In this document: positions 50,089 to 60,400 of the stretch, piece by piece
Numbering within the stretch: the first letter of the stretch is position 1
Layout of the letters: every line of letters starts with the position of its first letter
Source of the DNA: Verrucomicrobiaceae bacterium
GTDB taxonomy: Bacteria > Verrucomicrobiota > Verrucomicrobiia > Verrucomicrobiales > Verrucomicrobiaceae
Assembly: GCA_947507875.1 (NCBI GenBank)
Contig: CANNQP010000002.1
Location: forward strand, 1 to 64,000
Length of the DNA stretch: 64,000 nt
Reading direction: 5' to 3'
Program-made: the position numbers and the translations under genes
Notes under the pieces: generated by a model
Database searches by the model: none
Told to the model about the DNA's origin: nothing
Seen by the model: the letters and a program-made list of their open reading frames with translations, nothing else

Positions 50089-50772
50089 ATGAATCGAGAA
50101 GTCATCGAAGCCCAAGTTCGTGCTGTGCTGCCCCTGGAGGGTAGCTTTGCTGTGTTCTTGGGGAATGAGGAGAAAACCTTTGTCATCTACGTGGATGAGT
50201 CCGTGGGCTCAGCGATCTCGATGTTCATGCGTGAGGTCTCGAAAGAGCGCCCATTAACGCACGACCTCCTGGCCTCGGTGCTCATGGCCTTTGGAGCCAA
50301 AGTCGATCGGGTGATCATCAACCGTGTACAAGGCAGTGTCTTCTTCGCACGCATCATCGTTTCAGCAGAAAATGAATTGCACGCCCGCAAGGTGATCGAG
50401 CTCGATGCTCGCCCCAGCGATAGCCTCGCGCTGGCCCTGCAACAGAGCGCGCCGATCTTTGTCGCCAAAGCCGTCTGGGATAGTGTGGAGGACGTTTCAG
50501 CGACCCTAGTCGAGATCGAGAAACGCAGTGCCGAACAAGCCGAGAAGGAGCAGGCTGAGCAAGGGGCCGAAGGTGCGCTAGGCCTTGCCGATGACGAGGT
50601 GGAAGAGATCGATCCCGAAGACCTAGATCTCGAGGCGCTGCAGGGCTTGGATCTCGAGGCTCTCGACGACGAAGACGAGGATGATGATGATGAGGCCAAA
50701 GGCTATGACGATGGCTACGGCAGCATGGACGATGATGACGACGAGGGGGAAGATTGGAAAAAAGACAAGTGA
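50089..50772 (+). CDS. Bifunctional nuclease-domain (DUF151) protein with acidic tail
   Basis: A 227-residue protein. Residues about 1-140 form a BFN/DUF151 domain (GSFAVFLGNEEKTFVIYVDE, RPLTHDLLASVLMAFGAKVD, ARPSDSLALALQQSAPIFV) found in bacteria and plants with reported RNase and DNase activity. The remaining about 80 residues form an extremely acidic Asp/Glu tail with only a few other residues, which is longer and more acidic than family norm. The tail may bind basic partners or metals (inferred). It stands 54 bases after the TRIC-like gene. Confidence 0.85.
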   Translation: MNREVIEAQVRAVLPLEGSFAVFLGNEEKTFVIYVDESVGSAISMFMREVSKERPLTHDLLASVLMAFGAKVDRVIINRVQGSVFFARIIVSAENELHARKVIELDARPSDSLALALQQSAPIFVAKAVWDSVEDVSATLVEIEKRSAEQAEKEQAEQGAEGALGLADDEVEEIDPEDLDLEALQGLDLEALDDEDEDDDDEAKGYDDGYGSMDDDDDEGEDWKKDK

Positions 50773-50847
50773 CTTCGGTAGCCATGGCTCGGCGACCATG
50801 CCCCACTGGACTTCTTGCCAGGCCGCTCATCTGCGCTTCTTTTCTCC

Positions 50848-51048
50848 ATGACCATCACCCTAAACGGCACCCCGCGCGATTTCCCTGCTCCGCTGCCTCT
50901 CACTGCCCTGCTTGAGACGCTAGGGTTGGCGGGGAAACCCGTGGTGGTAGAGCACAACCGCGTGGCTCTGCTCCCCAAGGAGATCCCGATTGCCCAGGTA
51001 GCAGACGGCGATGTGGTTGAGATCGTGCAAATCACCGCAGGAGGCTAA
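50848..51048 (+). CDS. thiS: Sulfur carrier protein ThiS
   Basis: A 66-residue ubiquitin-like protein ending in GG (VEIVQITAGG), whose C-terminus becomes a thiocarboxylate that donates sulfur to the thiazole of thiamine. MTITLNGTPRDF and VVVEHNRVALLPKE are typical. The ATG at 50848 is used because the fold starts there. Other thiamine genes (thiG, thiF) are not adjacent. The end of the gene provides the GGAGG site for dacB. Confidence 0.9.
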   Translation: MTITLNGTPRDFPAPLPLTALLETLGLAGKPVVVEHNRVALLPKEIPIAQVADGDVVEIVQITAGG

Positions 51049-51052
51049 TGGA

Positions 51053-52456
51053 ATGGTGAAAAATGCCATGCTCCTGCTGCTCGCCTCCATCCTGGTGGCA
51101 CTGCTCCTGCGTGAACTAAGGCAGGTATCGTTGCGATCTGCGGATCTACCCGCCTCCACCCTGGAGGTAAACCCGGTCCTGCAGCAGCTCCAAAGTGCGG
51201 CAAAAAAACCCGGACTGGAGGCAGCAGCTATCGGCTTTTGTCTGCTGGATGAGCACGGCCAAGTCATGCTGGAGCACGCAGCCCGCACGGCTTTCATCCC
51301 CGCCTCTAGCCTGAAGACGCTGACGACCGCCACGGCGCTAGAACGCTGGGGGCCCGAGCACCGGATCGAGACTCAACTCATCTCGACCACTCCTGTGGTG
51401 GCAGGTCAGATCGCAGGAGATGTCATCCTGCACGGCGGTGGCGACCCGATGCTTTCTCTGACGGACCTCCAGAGCTGGGCTCAAACCCTGAAGCAACAAG
51501 GCATCCGGCACATCGGCGGGCGCATCATCAGTGATGGAGGGCATTTTCGCGGCAGCATTTACGCCGACTTTTGGGGCTGGGGCGACATCGGCAATGGCTA
51601 TGGTAGCCCGGTCTGTGGACTAAATCTGGAGCACAATCGCTACACGGTCAGCCTACTTCCTGGCAGGGAGCTAGGGGCGCGCACGCAACTGCTCGGCACT
51701 GTCCCCGAGGTGCCTGGCGTGCGCTGGATCAACGAAACGATCACCCATACGCCAGACAGCGGCGACGGAGTGGTGATCCACACCGGTGAGCAGAGCGGCG
51801 TCATTTTTCTGCGCGGCACCGTGCCCATGGGAACTGCACCTTTCCAGGTACTAGGTGCTGTGCCCAACCCCCCCTTTTTTGCGGCTCATCATTTCCGCCA
51901 GATCCTGATCGCGAACGGAATCACCGTGGCGGGCCAAGCTGATGTCGCAGAGCGTGATTTGGCCTGTCCGGAAAGCGGCGTGATTTTCACCCACCGTTCG
52001 CCACCACTGAAGCAGATCGTGACAAGCATCCACGCCACTTCAGACAACCACGAAACCGAATGTCTCTACCGCCTGCTCGGTGCGGAAAAAGACGAGCCTT
52101 CCGAGCAGACCATCCGCCAGCACTGGCAGGCACGCGGGCTCAGCTTTCAGGGCCTGCGCCTGGAGGACGGCTGCGGGCTGGCGCGGGCGGATTTTATCAC
52201 GCCGCATGACCTCGCGCGGCTTCAGCATCTGGCATTGAATGGCCCACAGGGACAAGTTTACTTAAAGTCGCTGCTGAGCCGCGAAGGCCTGCGCTGGAAA
52301 GGCGGAGCCATGTCCGGCGTGCGCTCCATCACTGGCCAAATCACCACACGTGGAGGCAGAAAGCTATGCTTTGCCCTAATCATCAATCATTTCACGGACA
52401 GCCACGCGGCCCAGGCCCTGCGGGATGAAATTCTACAACGAATGGCCGACGTTTGA
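51053..52456 (+). CDS. dacB: D-alanyl-D-alanine carboxypeptidase/endopeptidase (PBP4, S13)
   Basis: A 467-residue periplasmic low-molecular-mass penicillin-binding protein that trims or cleaves peptidoglycan cross-links. A signal/anchor (MLLLLASILVALLL) is followed by FIPASSLKTLTTATAL with the catalytic SxxK, the second motif around SIHATSDNHETECLYRLL (SDN), and a third motif region RWKGGAMSGVRSITGQ, where KTG appears as KGG. The ATG at 51053 has GGAGG 9-10 bases upstream, inside the end of thiS. Confidence 0.9.
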   Translation: MVKNAMLLLLASILVALLLRELRQVSLRSADLPASTLEVNPVLQQLQSAAKKPGLEAAAIGFCLLDEHGQVMLEHAARTAFIPASSLKTLTTATALERWGPEHRIETQLISTTPVVAGQIAGDVILHGGGDPMLSLTDLQSWAQTLKQQGIRHIGGRIISDGGHFRGSIYADFWGWGDIGNGYGSPVCGLNLEHNRYTVSLLPGRELGARTQLLGTVPEVPGVRWINETITHTPDSGDGVVIHTGEQSGVIFLRGTVPMGTAPFQVLGAVPNPPFFAAHHFRQILIANGITVAGQADVAERDLACPESGVIFTHRSPPLKQIVTSIHATSDNHETECLYRLLGAEKDEPSEQTIRQHWQARGLSFQGLRLEDGCGLARADFITPHDLARLQHLALNGPQGQVYLKSLLSREGLRWKGGAMSGVRSITGQITTRGGRKLCFALIINHFTDSHAAQALRDEILQRMADV

Positions 52457-52462
52457 CCCCCT

Positions 52463-53527
52463 ATGCCTCCAAGCCAACTCATCTCCGACGCTGACTGGAT
52501 GCGCCTTGCCCTCACGCAAGCACGACAGGGCATCGGCCTAACAAGCCCGAACCCAGCCGTGGGGGCAGTGATCGTCAAAGAAGGCCGAGTGATTGGCCAA
52601 GGCTGGCATCGCAAAGCAGGCGGACCGCATGCGGAGGTGGAGGCCATCCGCGATGCCCAAGCCCACCATGCGGATCAACTGCCCGGATCAACCATCTACG
52701 TGACCCTGGAGCCCTGCTCCACCCACGGCCGCACCGGTCCTTGCACAGAAGCGGTTCATGCCGCAGGCATCCAACGCGTGGTTTGGGGAGCGCAGGATCC
52801 CAACCCTGGCCACCAAGGCCGTGCGCATGAAGTATTGTCCGCCCATAGCATCGACACGACCTCGGGCGTCCTGGAAGCCGAGTGTCAGGAGCTGATCCGG
52901 CCTTTTGCCAAATGGATCGCCACCCGCCTGCCCTATGTCATCGCCAAAGCCGGGCAGAGCCTGGATGGCAAAATCACCCGCCCTGCTGGCGAAGGCCCCT
53001 GGCTGACCAGCGAACAAGCCCGCGCCCATAGCCGCCGCCTGCGCGCACGCGTGGATGCCATCCTCGTCGGCGCTGGCACGGTACGCGCGGACAACCCCCA
53101 GCTGACGCTTCGTGAGGCAGGCATGCCTGGTCAGGAGCAGCCCTGGCGCGTCGTGCTGACCCGCAGCGGCGTCCTGCCGCCTGAGGCCCACCTGTTCACC
53201 GATGCCTTCCGCGAACGCACCCTCATCCTGCGTGATCTGGATCTGCCTGAAGTCCTGCGCGAGCTCGGCCAGCGTGGCGTAGTGAGCGTGCTGATCGAGG
53301 GCGGAGCCCAGCTGCTGGAGCGCGCCTTTGCCCTGCGTCTGGTGGATGAAATCGTCTGGTATGTGGCCCCACGACTCTGCGGTGCCGCTGGGCTGCCCGT
53401 GCTAGGTCAGCAGCCCTGGTCCGCCTCCATCGGCCTGAAAGATGTGCAGATCGAAGCGCTCGGTGACAACGTCTGCCTCACTGGCCGTCCCGATTGGCCT
53501 GAACCTACTTCCTTTCCCCACCCATGA
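52463..53527 (+). CDS. ribD: Bifunctional riboflavin biosynthesis deaminase/reductase
   Basis: A 354-residue enzyme for the second and third steps of riboflavin synthesis. The N-terminal zinc deaminase has PHAEVEAIRDA and TLEPCSTHGRTGPCTEAV. The C-terminal reductase has KAGQSLDGKITRPAGEGPWL, VDAILVGAGTVRADNPQLT and VLIEGGAQLLERAF. Both domains are complete. The stop overlaps the next gene's ATG (ATGA at 53524-53527). It follows dacB by seven bases, so thiS to the HAD gene is probably one operon. Confidence 0.95.
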   Translation: MPPSQLISDADWMRLALTQARQGIGLTSPNPAVGAVIVKEGRVIGQGWHRKAGGPHAEVEAIRDAQAHHADQLPGSTIYVTLEPCSTHGRTGPCTEAVHAAGIQRVVWGAQDPNPGHQGRAHEVLSAHSIDTTSGVLEAECQELIRPFAKWIATRLPYVIAKAGQSLDGKITRPAGEGPWLTSEQARAHSRRLRARVDAILVGAGTVRADNPQLTLREAGMPGQEQPWRVVLTRSGVLPPEAHLFTDAFRERTLILRDLDLPEVLRELGQRGVVSVLIEGGAQLLERAFALRLVDEIVWYVAPRLCGAAGLPVLGQQPWSASIGLKDVQIEALGDNVCLTGRPDWPEPTSFPHP

Positions 53528-54087
53528 GCCGACCTGCTGTGATCTTCGACCGCGATGGTGTCGTCAACCTGACGCCCGGCCCTGGCTATGTGCTGCGTTG
53601 GGAAGACTTTCACTTTTCCCCCGGCGTCATCCAGGCCTTGGCGCTCTGCCGCACTCATGGTTATGCCACCATCCTGGCCACCAGCCAACAAGGGGTGGGA
53701 AAAAAGCTGATGTCACAGGCCGATCTGGACCACATCCACGACCAGATGCAGGCGCATCTGCAACAGCACGGCGCCCAATTCGATGGCATCTATGCCTGCA
53801 CCTGCCTGAAGATGGACCCTGGTTGCACCTGTCGAAAACCGAGCGCAGACATGGTGCTCCGCGCTGCCGCCGAACACGGGCTGGATTTGAGCCGAAGCTT
53901 GCTCGTCGGGGATGCCGATCGCGACATCGAGATGGGCATGAACGCGGGTATCCCCGTCACCATACGCATTGCGAGTGAAAACCCGCACCGCACCGCCGCC
54001 ACGCATACCTTGCCAGACACGACCGCACTTCCTACCCTGTTGGAAAAGCTGCTGAATCGACCCGAATTGACCGTTGACGACGCGTGA
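53524..54087 (+). CDS. gmhB: HAD-family phosphatase, GmhB/HisB-N-like
   Basis: A 187-residue HAD phosphatase predicted to remove the 7-phosphate of manno-heptose 1,7-bisphosphate in LPS core synthesis. Motif I FDRDGVVNLTPG, motif II ILATSQQGVG, the zinc-binding loop CTCLKMDPGCTCRKP and motif IV VGDADRDIEMG are all present. The related HisB N-terminal histidinol phosphatase has the same layout, so that activity is the main alternative. It is coupled to ribD. Confidence 0.85.
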   Translation: MSRPAVIFDRDGVVNLTPGPGYVLRWEDFHFSPGVIQALALCRTHGYATILATSQQGVGKKLMSQADLDHIHDQMQAHLQQHGAQFDGIYACTCLKMDPGCTCRKPSADMVLRAAAEHGLDLSRSLLVGDADRDIEMGMNAGIPVTIRIASENPHRTAATHTLPDTTALPTLLEKLLNRPELTVDDA

Positions 54088-54109
54088 ACGAATCATCCAC
54101 ACTCCCATC

Positions 54110-54547
54110 ATGCCTCGCCGTCCCTCCACCTGCCTCATCGCTTTAGCGCTACTCGCGCTTGGGTGGGCGCAGGTGTTTGGACTCACCCGAGGCTACTGGT
54201 GCGATTGCTCTGGTGTCGGACATGTCAGTGCATTCGATCACTGTCACGGCGACCATGGCCGAAGCTGCCACCACGATGATTCCCCCCTGCATTCGCACGA
54301 AGATCATCAGGAACACGAAAGCGAAACCCACGAACACGCACCGATCAAAGAAGCCCTGGATGCTCAGCCGCAGGTTTCTCTTTCTGCCCCCGCCTGGGCT
54401 GCCACATGCCTGGAAATCATCCCACTGTTCCAGCTCGATCTAGATTCTGAGTGGCAATCAGCATCTGCCCTGCGGCCACCGCCACGACTCGCTACGCAGC
54501 GACCGTGGGCTGAGGTTCTGACCCACACGATCGCCCTGCGGATTTGA
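54110..54547 (+). CDS. Histidine-rich exported protein at the head of a metal efflux operon
   Basis: A 145-residue protein with a signal peptide (CLIALALLALGWAQVFG) followed by a striking stretch of His with Asp and Glu (CHGDHGRSCHHDDSPLHSHE, DHQEHESETHEHAP) and one small Cys pair (CDCSG). The sequence is likely to bind soft or transition metals such as zinc, copper or cobalt in the periplasm. It directly precedes the TolC/adaptor/RND set in the same direction, as CzcI-like proteins do, which suggests a metal-buffering or sensing role (inferred). Confidence 0.7.
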   Translation: MPRRPSTCLIALALLALGWAQVFGLTRGYWCDCSGVGHVSAFDHCHGDHGRSCHHDDSPLHSHEDHQEHESETHEHAPIKEALDAQPQVSLSAPAWAATCLEIIPLFQLDLDSEWQSASALRPPPRLATQRPWAEVLTHTIALRI

Positions 54548-54622
54548 GCTTCACGACGGCTTCACGGATGCCCCCATGAGGGCATCACCTCTCAGCACGT
54601 CTGCCCCTCATCTCCGTCCTCC

Positions 54623-55822
54623 ATGCACTTGCCTCTTTTTGGCCTTCTGGCCCTTGCCACATCCGTGCAGGCTTTGAGCCTCGACTTCACAGACATCAGC
54701 GCCCGCGTCCGTTCACATCACCCTTCTCTACGAGCCGCACGGCTTGCGATTGAAGAAGCCCGCGCCCGTCAGCTTGGCGCAGGCCGTCTATCGAATCCTT
54801 CCCTTGAAACCAGCTTTCAAAACGAAAGCCGTGTCAGCCCACGCACTGCCGTCTTTGCGCTCGATCAAACCTTTCCCGTGACCCAGAGGCTGCACCTGGA
54901 AAAAAAGCTTTCCGCACAGCTCGTGCGAGCCGCCGAACTGGAAGTGAAAGATGTCGAACGCCGAACCCTAGCCGAAGCACGCAGCCACGCCGTCAGGTTG
55001 CTCGCCCTCGATCTGCATCTGGCTCTGCATCGTCAGCAGATGGAGCTAGCCCGGAAGCTCTCCCGCTTTGCCAAGGAGCGCGCGACCGCAGGAGAAGTCT
55101 CCCCCCTCGATGCTGCCCAAGCACAATTGGACCTTCAGCGCTTGCTTTTGGAAACACGCAAGATGGAAACGGAAAGACTCGGACTGGCCGGCACTTTGAA
55201 GCCCATGCTCGGCCTTTCTGCCACCGAATCGCTGGAACTCACGGGCAATCTCACCGCCACCATTTTGCCCAGCACCCAAACATGGCACAGCCGCCCCGAC
55301 TACCAACTCGCCCGAACCAAAAGCGAAACCACCCAAACCGAAGCCGCCCTGGCCAAAGCCAAACGCTGGCAGGACCTGAGTGCAGGCATCTTTGTGTCCC
55401 GTGAGCAGCAGGACATATCTCCACGCCATACGGAACGGACCGGCTTCGTTGGCTTTCGCATCAGCGTTCCGCTACCCCTATGGGATCGCAACCAAGGTGA
55501 AATCGCTGAAAAAGCAATTCGTGCCGAGCGCGCACGGCTGGAGCAGCAAGCACTCGCCCAACAAATCACAAGCGAGGCTGCGACTGCCCATCAGGAAATG
55601 CAGGCCAATGCCACCCTGCTACGCGAAACACGAGATCAATTGTTGCCTCTCGTTCGGGAACAAACCCGAAAACTCGAAAATGCCTACAACACCGGCCAAG
55701 CCGATCTACTAACCTTACTGCGAGCTCGAGATCAAAGCCTCGAACTCGAATCGGGTGCCCTCGACGCAGCGCGTGACTTTCATCTCGCCCGCATCCGCTA
55801 CGAAGCCGCAACCTCACTTTAG
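54623..55822 (+). CDS. TolC-family outer-membrane channel protein (CzcC/CusC-like)
   Basis: A 399-residue outer-membrane efflux protein with signal peptide MHLPLFGLLALATSVQAL. Long amphipathic helices (RVRSHHPSLRAARLAIEEAR, LGAGRLSNPSLETSFQNESR) and the later FRISVPLPLWDRNQGEIAEK are characteristic of the OEP family, as is the second repeat ending RKLENAYNTGQADLLTLLRA. With the adaptor and RND gene it should form a tripartite pump. It follows the His-rich protein by 75 bases. Confidence 0.88.
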   Translation: MHLPLFGLLALATSVQALSLDFTDISARVRSHHPSLRAARLAIEEARARQLGAGRLSNPSLETSFQNESRVSPRTAVFALDQTFPVTQRLHLEKKLSAQLVRAAELEVKDVERRTLAEARSHAVRLLALDLHLALHRQQMELARKLSRFAKERATAGEVSPLDAAQAQLDLQRLLLETRKMETERLGLAGTLKPMLGLSATESLELTGNLTATILPSTQTWHSRPDYQLARTKSETTQTEAALAKAKRWQDLSAGIFVSREQQDISPRHTERTGFVGFRISVPLPLWDRNQGEIAEKAIRAERARLEQQALAQQITSEAATAHQEMQANATLLRETRDQLLPLVREQTRKLENAYNTGQADLLTLLRARDQSLELESGALDAARDFHLARIRYEAATSL

Positions 55823-55840
55823 CTGCAAGCCCATCCTCCC

Positions 55841-56191
55841 ATGACCTATTATCTGCTCAAGCTCTTCCTCTCCGCCGGCGTCATCGTCGCCGTCACGGAG
55901 ATCGCAAAACGAAACAATGCTGCGGCAAGCATCATCCACTCACTGCCCATGACCTCCCTGCTGGCCTTCATCTGGCTTTATGCGGAGACCAAAGATTCCT
56001 CGCTCATTGGCCGCCATGCCTTTGGAACCTTTTGGTTCGTCTTACCTACCCTGCCGATGTTCTTGCTCATGCCTTGGCTGATCAAAAAGCTAGGCAGCTT
56101 TTGGCCTGCACTCAGCGCAGGCATCGCGCTGACCATCGCACTTTACTTTCTCACCATGGCCCTACTCAAAAAAGCAGGCGTCGAACTCTAA
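55841..56191 (+). CDS. DUF3147-family small membrane protein
   Basis: A 116-residue protein of three or four membrane segments (YYLLKLFLSAGVIVAVTEIA, LPMTSLLAFIWLYAETKDSS, TFWFVLPTLPMFLLMPWLIK, ALSAGIALTIALYFLTMALL). DUF3147 members occur inside RND metal efflux operons; the function is not known. It sits 18 bases after the TolC-like gene and six bases before the adaptor gene, so it is co-transcribed. Confidence 0.8.
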   Translation: MTYYLLKLFLSAGVIVAVTEIAKRNNAAASIIHSLPMTSLLAFIWLYAETKDSSLIGRHAFGTFWFVLPTLPMFLLMPWLIKKLGSFWPALSAGIALTIALYFLTMALLKKAGVEL

Positions 56192-56197
56192 GCCCTC

Positions 56198-57295
56198 ATG
56201 AGATTCTTATTCTGGCATCTACTGCTCACGTCTCCGCTGCTCGCCAATCCGCCAGACATCATCCTGGATGAAGCGTCGGTGAAGCTCATGAACCTCACCT
56301 ATGCCGAGGCCGAAGAAACAACCTTTGAAGAAACGATTTTCGCGCTTGGCCAACTGGAAGTGCTGCCTGGCAAGCGCGCCATCGTCAGCAGTCGGATTCC
56401 TGGCCGCGCCTTTTCCGTGCTCGTCATTCCTCACCAAGAAGTCGAAGAAGGTGCCGAAGTCGCCTGGATCGAAAGCCGTCAGCCAGGCGATCCACCGCCG
56501 ATCGTGAAGCTAGAAGCACCCATGGCTGGCTTCATTTCGAAGGTGAATCTCGTCCAAGGTCAACCCGTCTCGACCGAAGATGCTTTGGTCGAAATCATAG
56601 ATCTGAGCACTGTCGAGGGCGTGGCTCATGTGCCGCAGCATCTCGCTGCCAAGCTTAAACCCGGTCAGGAAGCTCGTCTGCGACTTCATGCACTGCCTGA
56701 CCAAATTTTTACCGCCAAGCTAGCCCACCTGGCTGTCGAAGCAGACGCTTCCAGCAGCACCTTGGAAGCTGCTTTTCACCTGCCCAACCCTAACCAAATT
56801 TTGCGACCTGGCATGAAAGCGGAGTTCCACATCGTCGTGAATCAACGCGAGAACGTGATGTCGATCCCACGCAGCGCCGTACAGGGCGATCCAGGCCAGC
56901 GCTTTGTTTATGTGAAAGACTACGAGTTAAAAAATGCTTTCGTGAAAGCACCTATCCTGCTCGGCGCTCAAAATGACCGTTGGGTCGAAGTCATCCGCGG
57001 CTTGATGCCAGGCGATGAAGTCGTGACCCGTGGTGCTTACGCCCTCGCCTTTGCCGGCAAAGGCAGGCTTAGTCTCAAAGAAGCGATGGATGCTGCTCAT
57101 GGTCATTCTCATAACGAAGACGGCACAGAGATGACCCAGGAGCAGAAAAAGGCTAAGCACGACGATCATGCCCACGATCCCATAGACACGCCGAATGCCT
57201 GGAACCCGCTCACTACCTGTTTCGCAGCAACGAATGTTTTTTTGTTGCTGCTCCTAACCATCACGGCCTTCAAACGCAGGGAGGTGCTGTTGTGA
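56198..57295 (+). CDS. RND efflux periplasmic adaptor with His-rich tail and C-terminal membrane segment
   Basis: A 365-residue membrane fusion protein. The signal peptide is MRFLFWHLLLTSPLLA. The lipoyl-like and barrel parts are present (GRAFSVLVIPHQEVEEGAEV, VKLEAPMAGFISKVNLVQGQ, EARLRLHALPDQIFTAKLAH, RPGMKAEFHIVVNQRENVMS, IPRSAVQGD). The C-terminus is atypical: a His/Asp-rich linker (AAHGHSHNEDG, KHDDHAHD) and then a single hydrophobic helix (FAATNVFLLLLLTITAF) with a basic end, which would anchor it in the inner membrane by its C-terminus. The His linker could hand metal to the pump. Confidence 0.85.
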   Translation: MRFLFWHLLLTSPLLANPPDIILDEASVKLMNLTYAEAEETTFEETIFALGQLEVLPGKRAIVSSRIPGRAFSVLVIPHQEVEEGAEVAWIESRQPGDPPPIVKLEAPMAGFISKVNLVQGQPVSTEDALVEIIDLSTVEGVAHVPQHLAAKLKPGQEARLRLHALPDQIFTAKLAHLAVEADASSSTLEAAFHLPNPNQILRPGMKAEFHIVVNQRENVMSIPRSAVQGDPGQRFVYVKDYELKNAFVKAPILLGAQNDRWVEVIRGLMPGDEVVTRGAYALAFAGKGRLSLKEAMDAAHGHSHNEDGTEMTQEQKKAKHDDHAHDPIDTPNAWNPLTTCFAATNVFLLLLLTITAFKRREVLL

Positions 57296-57410
57296 CACAG
57301 CAGGAGGCTGGTATGCCTAAGCTCTCTAACGCTATTTGCATGCCCATAAAGCTTCAAAGGCGGCAGCAGATCGTCGCATTCAAAAAGCCACACATGCGGG
57401 AGGAGCGACC

Positions 57411-60400
57411 ATGCTGAATGCACTGATCCGGTTCTCGCTGCACCACCGTCCGCTCATTCTCCTGCTGGCGCTCGTGATCCTGTGGTTTGGCCATCAGACG
57501 CTCACCCAACTGCCAGTGGAGGTCTTGCCAGACATGACCAAACCCACAGTCACCATCCTCACCGAGGCACCAGGTCTCGCTCCCGAGGAGGTGGAAACCC
57601 TCGTCACGCAGCGGCTCGAGACTGCTGTGCAAGGCATCAGTGGATTGGAGCGCCTGCGCTCGAACTCTGACGTGGGTCTATCGCTCATCTTTGCCGAGTT
57701 TGCCTGGGGCGCGGACATCTACCGGGCCCGTCAACTCGTGCAGGAAAGGATGCAAAGCGCGGTGGCGCTCTTGCCCAAAGAGGTCAGACCCGGCCTCACG
57801 CCGATTTCATCGCTCATGGGAGAAATCTTGCTCGTGGGCCTGCGCTGCTCAAAAGCGCCAACGGACCCTGACTACATCGCGCCCGTGGATCTACGAACGA
57901 TGGCCGACTGGACCCTGCGTGGGCGATTGCAAAGCATCCAAGGCATCGCGGAAGTGCTCAGCATCGGAGGTGGAGTGAAACAGATTCAAGTTCAGCCCAA
58001 CCCTAACCGCCTTCTTGCCTTTGGCATTTCTTTGTCGGAGCTAGAAGAAGCCCTGAGCCGCGCAGCGGGGAATGCAACGAGTGGTTACTTACAAACTGGG
58101 CCGCAGGAGATCATGGTGCGGAATCTCGGCATGACGACAAACTTAGATGAGCTCGCCAAGACCGTGATCAAGTCCGTGGGCAACCGACCGGTGCTGATTA
58201 GTGATGTGGCTCAGCTCTGTCATGCTGTACAGGGGATGCGTGGGGATGCCAGTGTGAATGGCACGATGGGGGTAATCCTCAGCATCGACAAAGCACCGGG
58301 TTTTGACACGCTAAAACTCACGGAGCAGGTCGAGACTGCGCTGAAGGAGCTGCGCCCCACCTTGCCAGAAGGTGTCACTCTCGAAATCTTATTTCGTCAG
58401 GGTGACTTCATTGACCACGCCGTCAGCAATCTGAAAGAAGCTATCCGTGACGGTGCTCTCATGGTCACAATCATCCTGTTTTTGTTCCTCTTGAACCTGC
58501 GCACCACGGCCATCACCCTGATGGCCATACCGCTTTCCTTTGCAGTCACCTTACTGATTTTCAGAGCTTTCGGTGTCAGCGTGAACTCAATGACGCTTGG
58601 CGGCTTAGCCGTCGCGATAGGCATGGTCGTGGACGATGCCATTGTGGATGTCGAAAATGTTTTTCGACGCTTGCGGGAGGATGACGCAGGCACTCGGCCT
58701 CGTGAACCAGGCTCGCATCGCCTCGATGTCATCGCTTCTGCCTCCAGTGAAATTCGGCACTCCATCTTCTATGCCACCGTACTTATCATTCTCGTCTTCC
58801 TCCCGTTACTTAGCCTAGAAGGGATCGAGGGTCGCCTCTTCACACCTATCGCCATCGCAACAATCACCAGCATGGCCGCGTCCTTTGTGACCTCCCTCAC
58901 AGTCATCCCAGTGTTGTGCTCTCTACTGCTCCACACAGGAAAAAAAACCCATCAGGAGGGTTGGGTGATTCGAACGATGAAGTGGCTGGTCCAGCATACT
59001 TTTCTCAAACTCGCGCTAGGAGCACCCACGCTCGCGATCCTGCTCTCGGGCATGATGCTGATCGCCGCTCTGATGCTGTATCCCCTGATGGGAAAAGCTT
59101 TTTTGCCCACCTTCCATGAAGGCAGCGCCACCATCTCCATGGCATGTGCTCCCGGCACCTCTCTGGCCCAATCAAATGAGATGGGTGAGATAGGCGTGCG
59201 CCTGCTCCAGCAAATCAAGGAAGTCAAAAGCGTGGGGCGTCGTGCAGGACGTGCCGAGCGTGATGATCACATCATGCCGGTGAGTGTGAATGAATTCGAT
59301 GTAGAGTTTCATGAGACTGGCAGACCACGTGAAGTCGTATTCGCCGAAATTCGTGAACGACTTTCTGCTATACCCGGCACCTTCGTGAATGTCGGCCAGC
59401 CGATTGGCCACCGACTGAGCCACATGCTCAGTGGTGTCTCTGCCAAGATCGCCGTGAAAATCTTTGGGCCGGATCTCGATGTGCTTCAGGAAAAAGGCGC
59501 GCAAGTGCGTGATCTCGGCTTGTCCATTCCCGGACTCACAGACGTGAATCTGGAGGCGCAGGTGCCCATCCCTCAGATCAAGATCGAGGTGAATCGTGAG
59601 CGCGCGCTAGCCTATGACCTCCGAGCCGGTGACATCCACCAACAAGTTTCCACACTGCTGGGCGGCACGGTTATGACAGAGCTACGCGAGGGCCAGCGCA
59701 CGATGGATCTCGTGCTGCGGTTGCCTGAATCCTGGCGGGACTCACCAGACAAAATCGCCATGCTACCTATCGAAGCTCATAATGGCCAGCGCGTTCCCTT
59801 GAACCTCGTCGCCGACGTTCGCGAGAGCAAAGGCCCCAATGTCATCAACCGCGAAAATACGCAGCGCCGCATCGTCATCGCGGCGAATACCTCCGAGCAA
59901 GACCTAGCACGCATCGTACAGCAGTGGGAAAATCGTGTGCGTGAAACCGTGAAACTACCTGAAGGATACTTCCTGCGCTTCGAGGGTGAGTTTCAAGCGC
60001 AGCAAGCCGCCACGAAACGCATGGCTTACTCCTTCGCCCTTGTTTTACTCGCTATCACCGTGCTGCTGTATAGCTACTTTCGCAGTTTATCACTGAGCTT
60101 GCAGGTCATGCTCAATATTCCCCTCGCGCTTATGGGTGGCCTTACTCTGACTTGGCTACTTGTGGATAACATTAGCATTGCCACCATCGTGGGTTTCATC
60201 GCTGTGGGTGGCATAGCCGCTCGGAACGGCATCATGATGATCAGCCACTACCTACACCTCATGGCGCAGGAAGGCGAAAAGTTTGGCCGCGCCATGATCC
60301 TGCGTGGCACATTGGAGAGGCTCGTTCCCGTCTTGATGACTGCACTTTCTGCTGGCATCGCCCTGATCCCGCTGCTGCTCGCTGCCGACGAACCTGGCAA

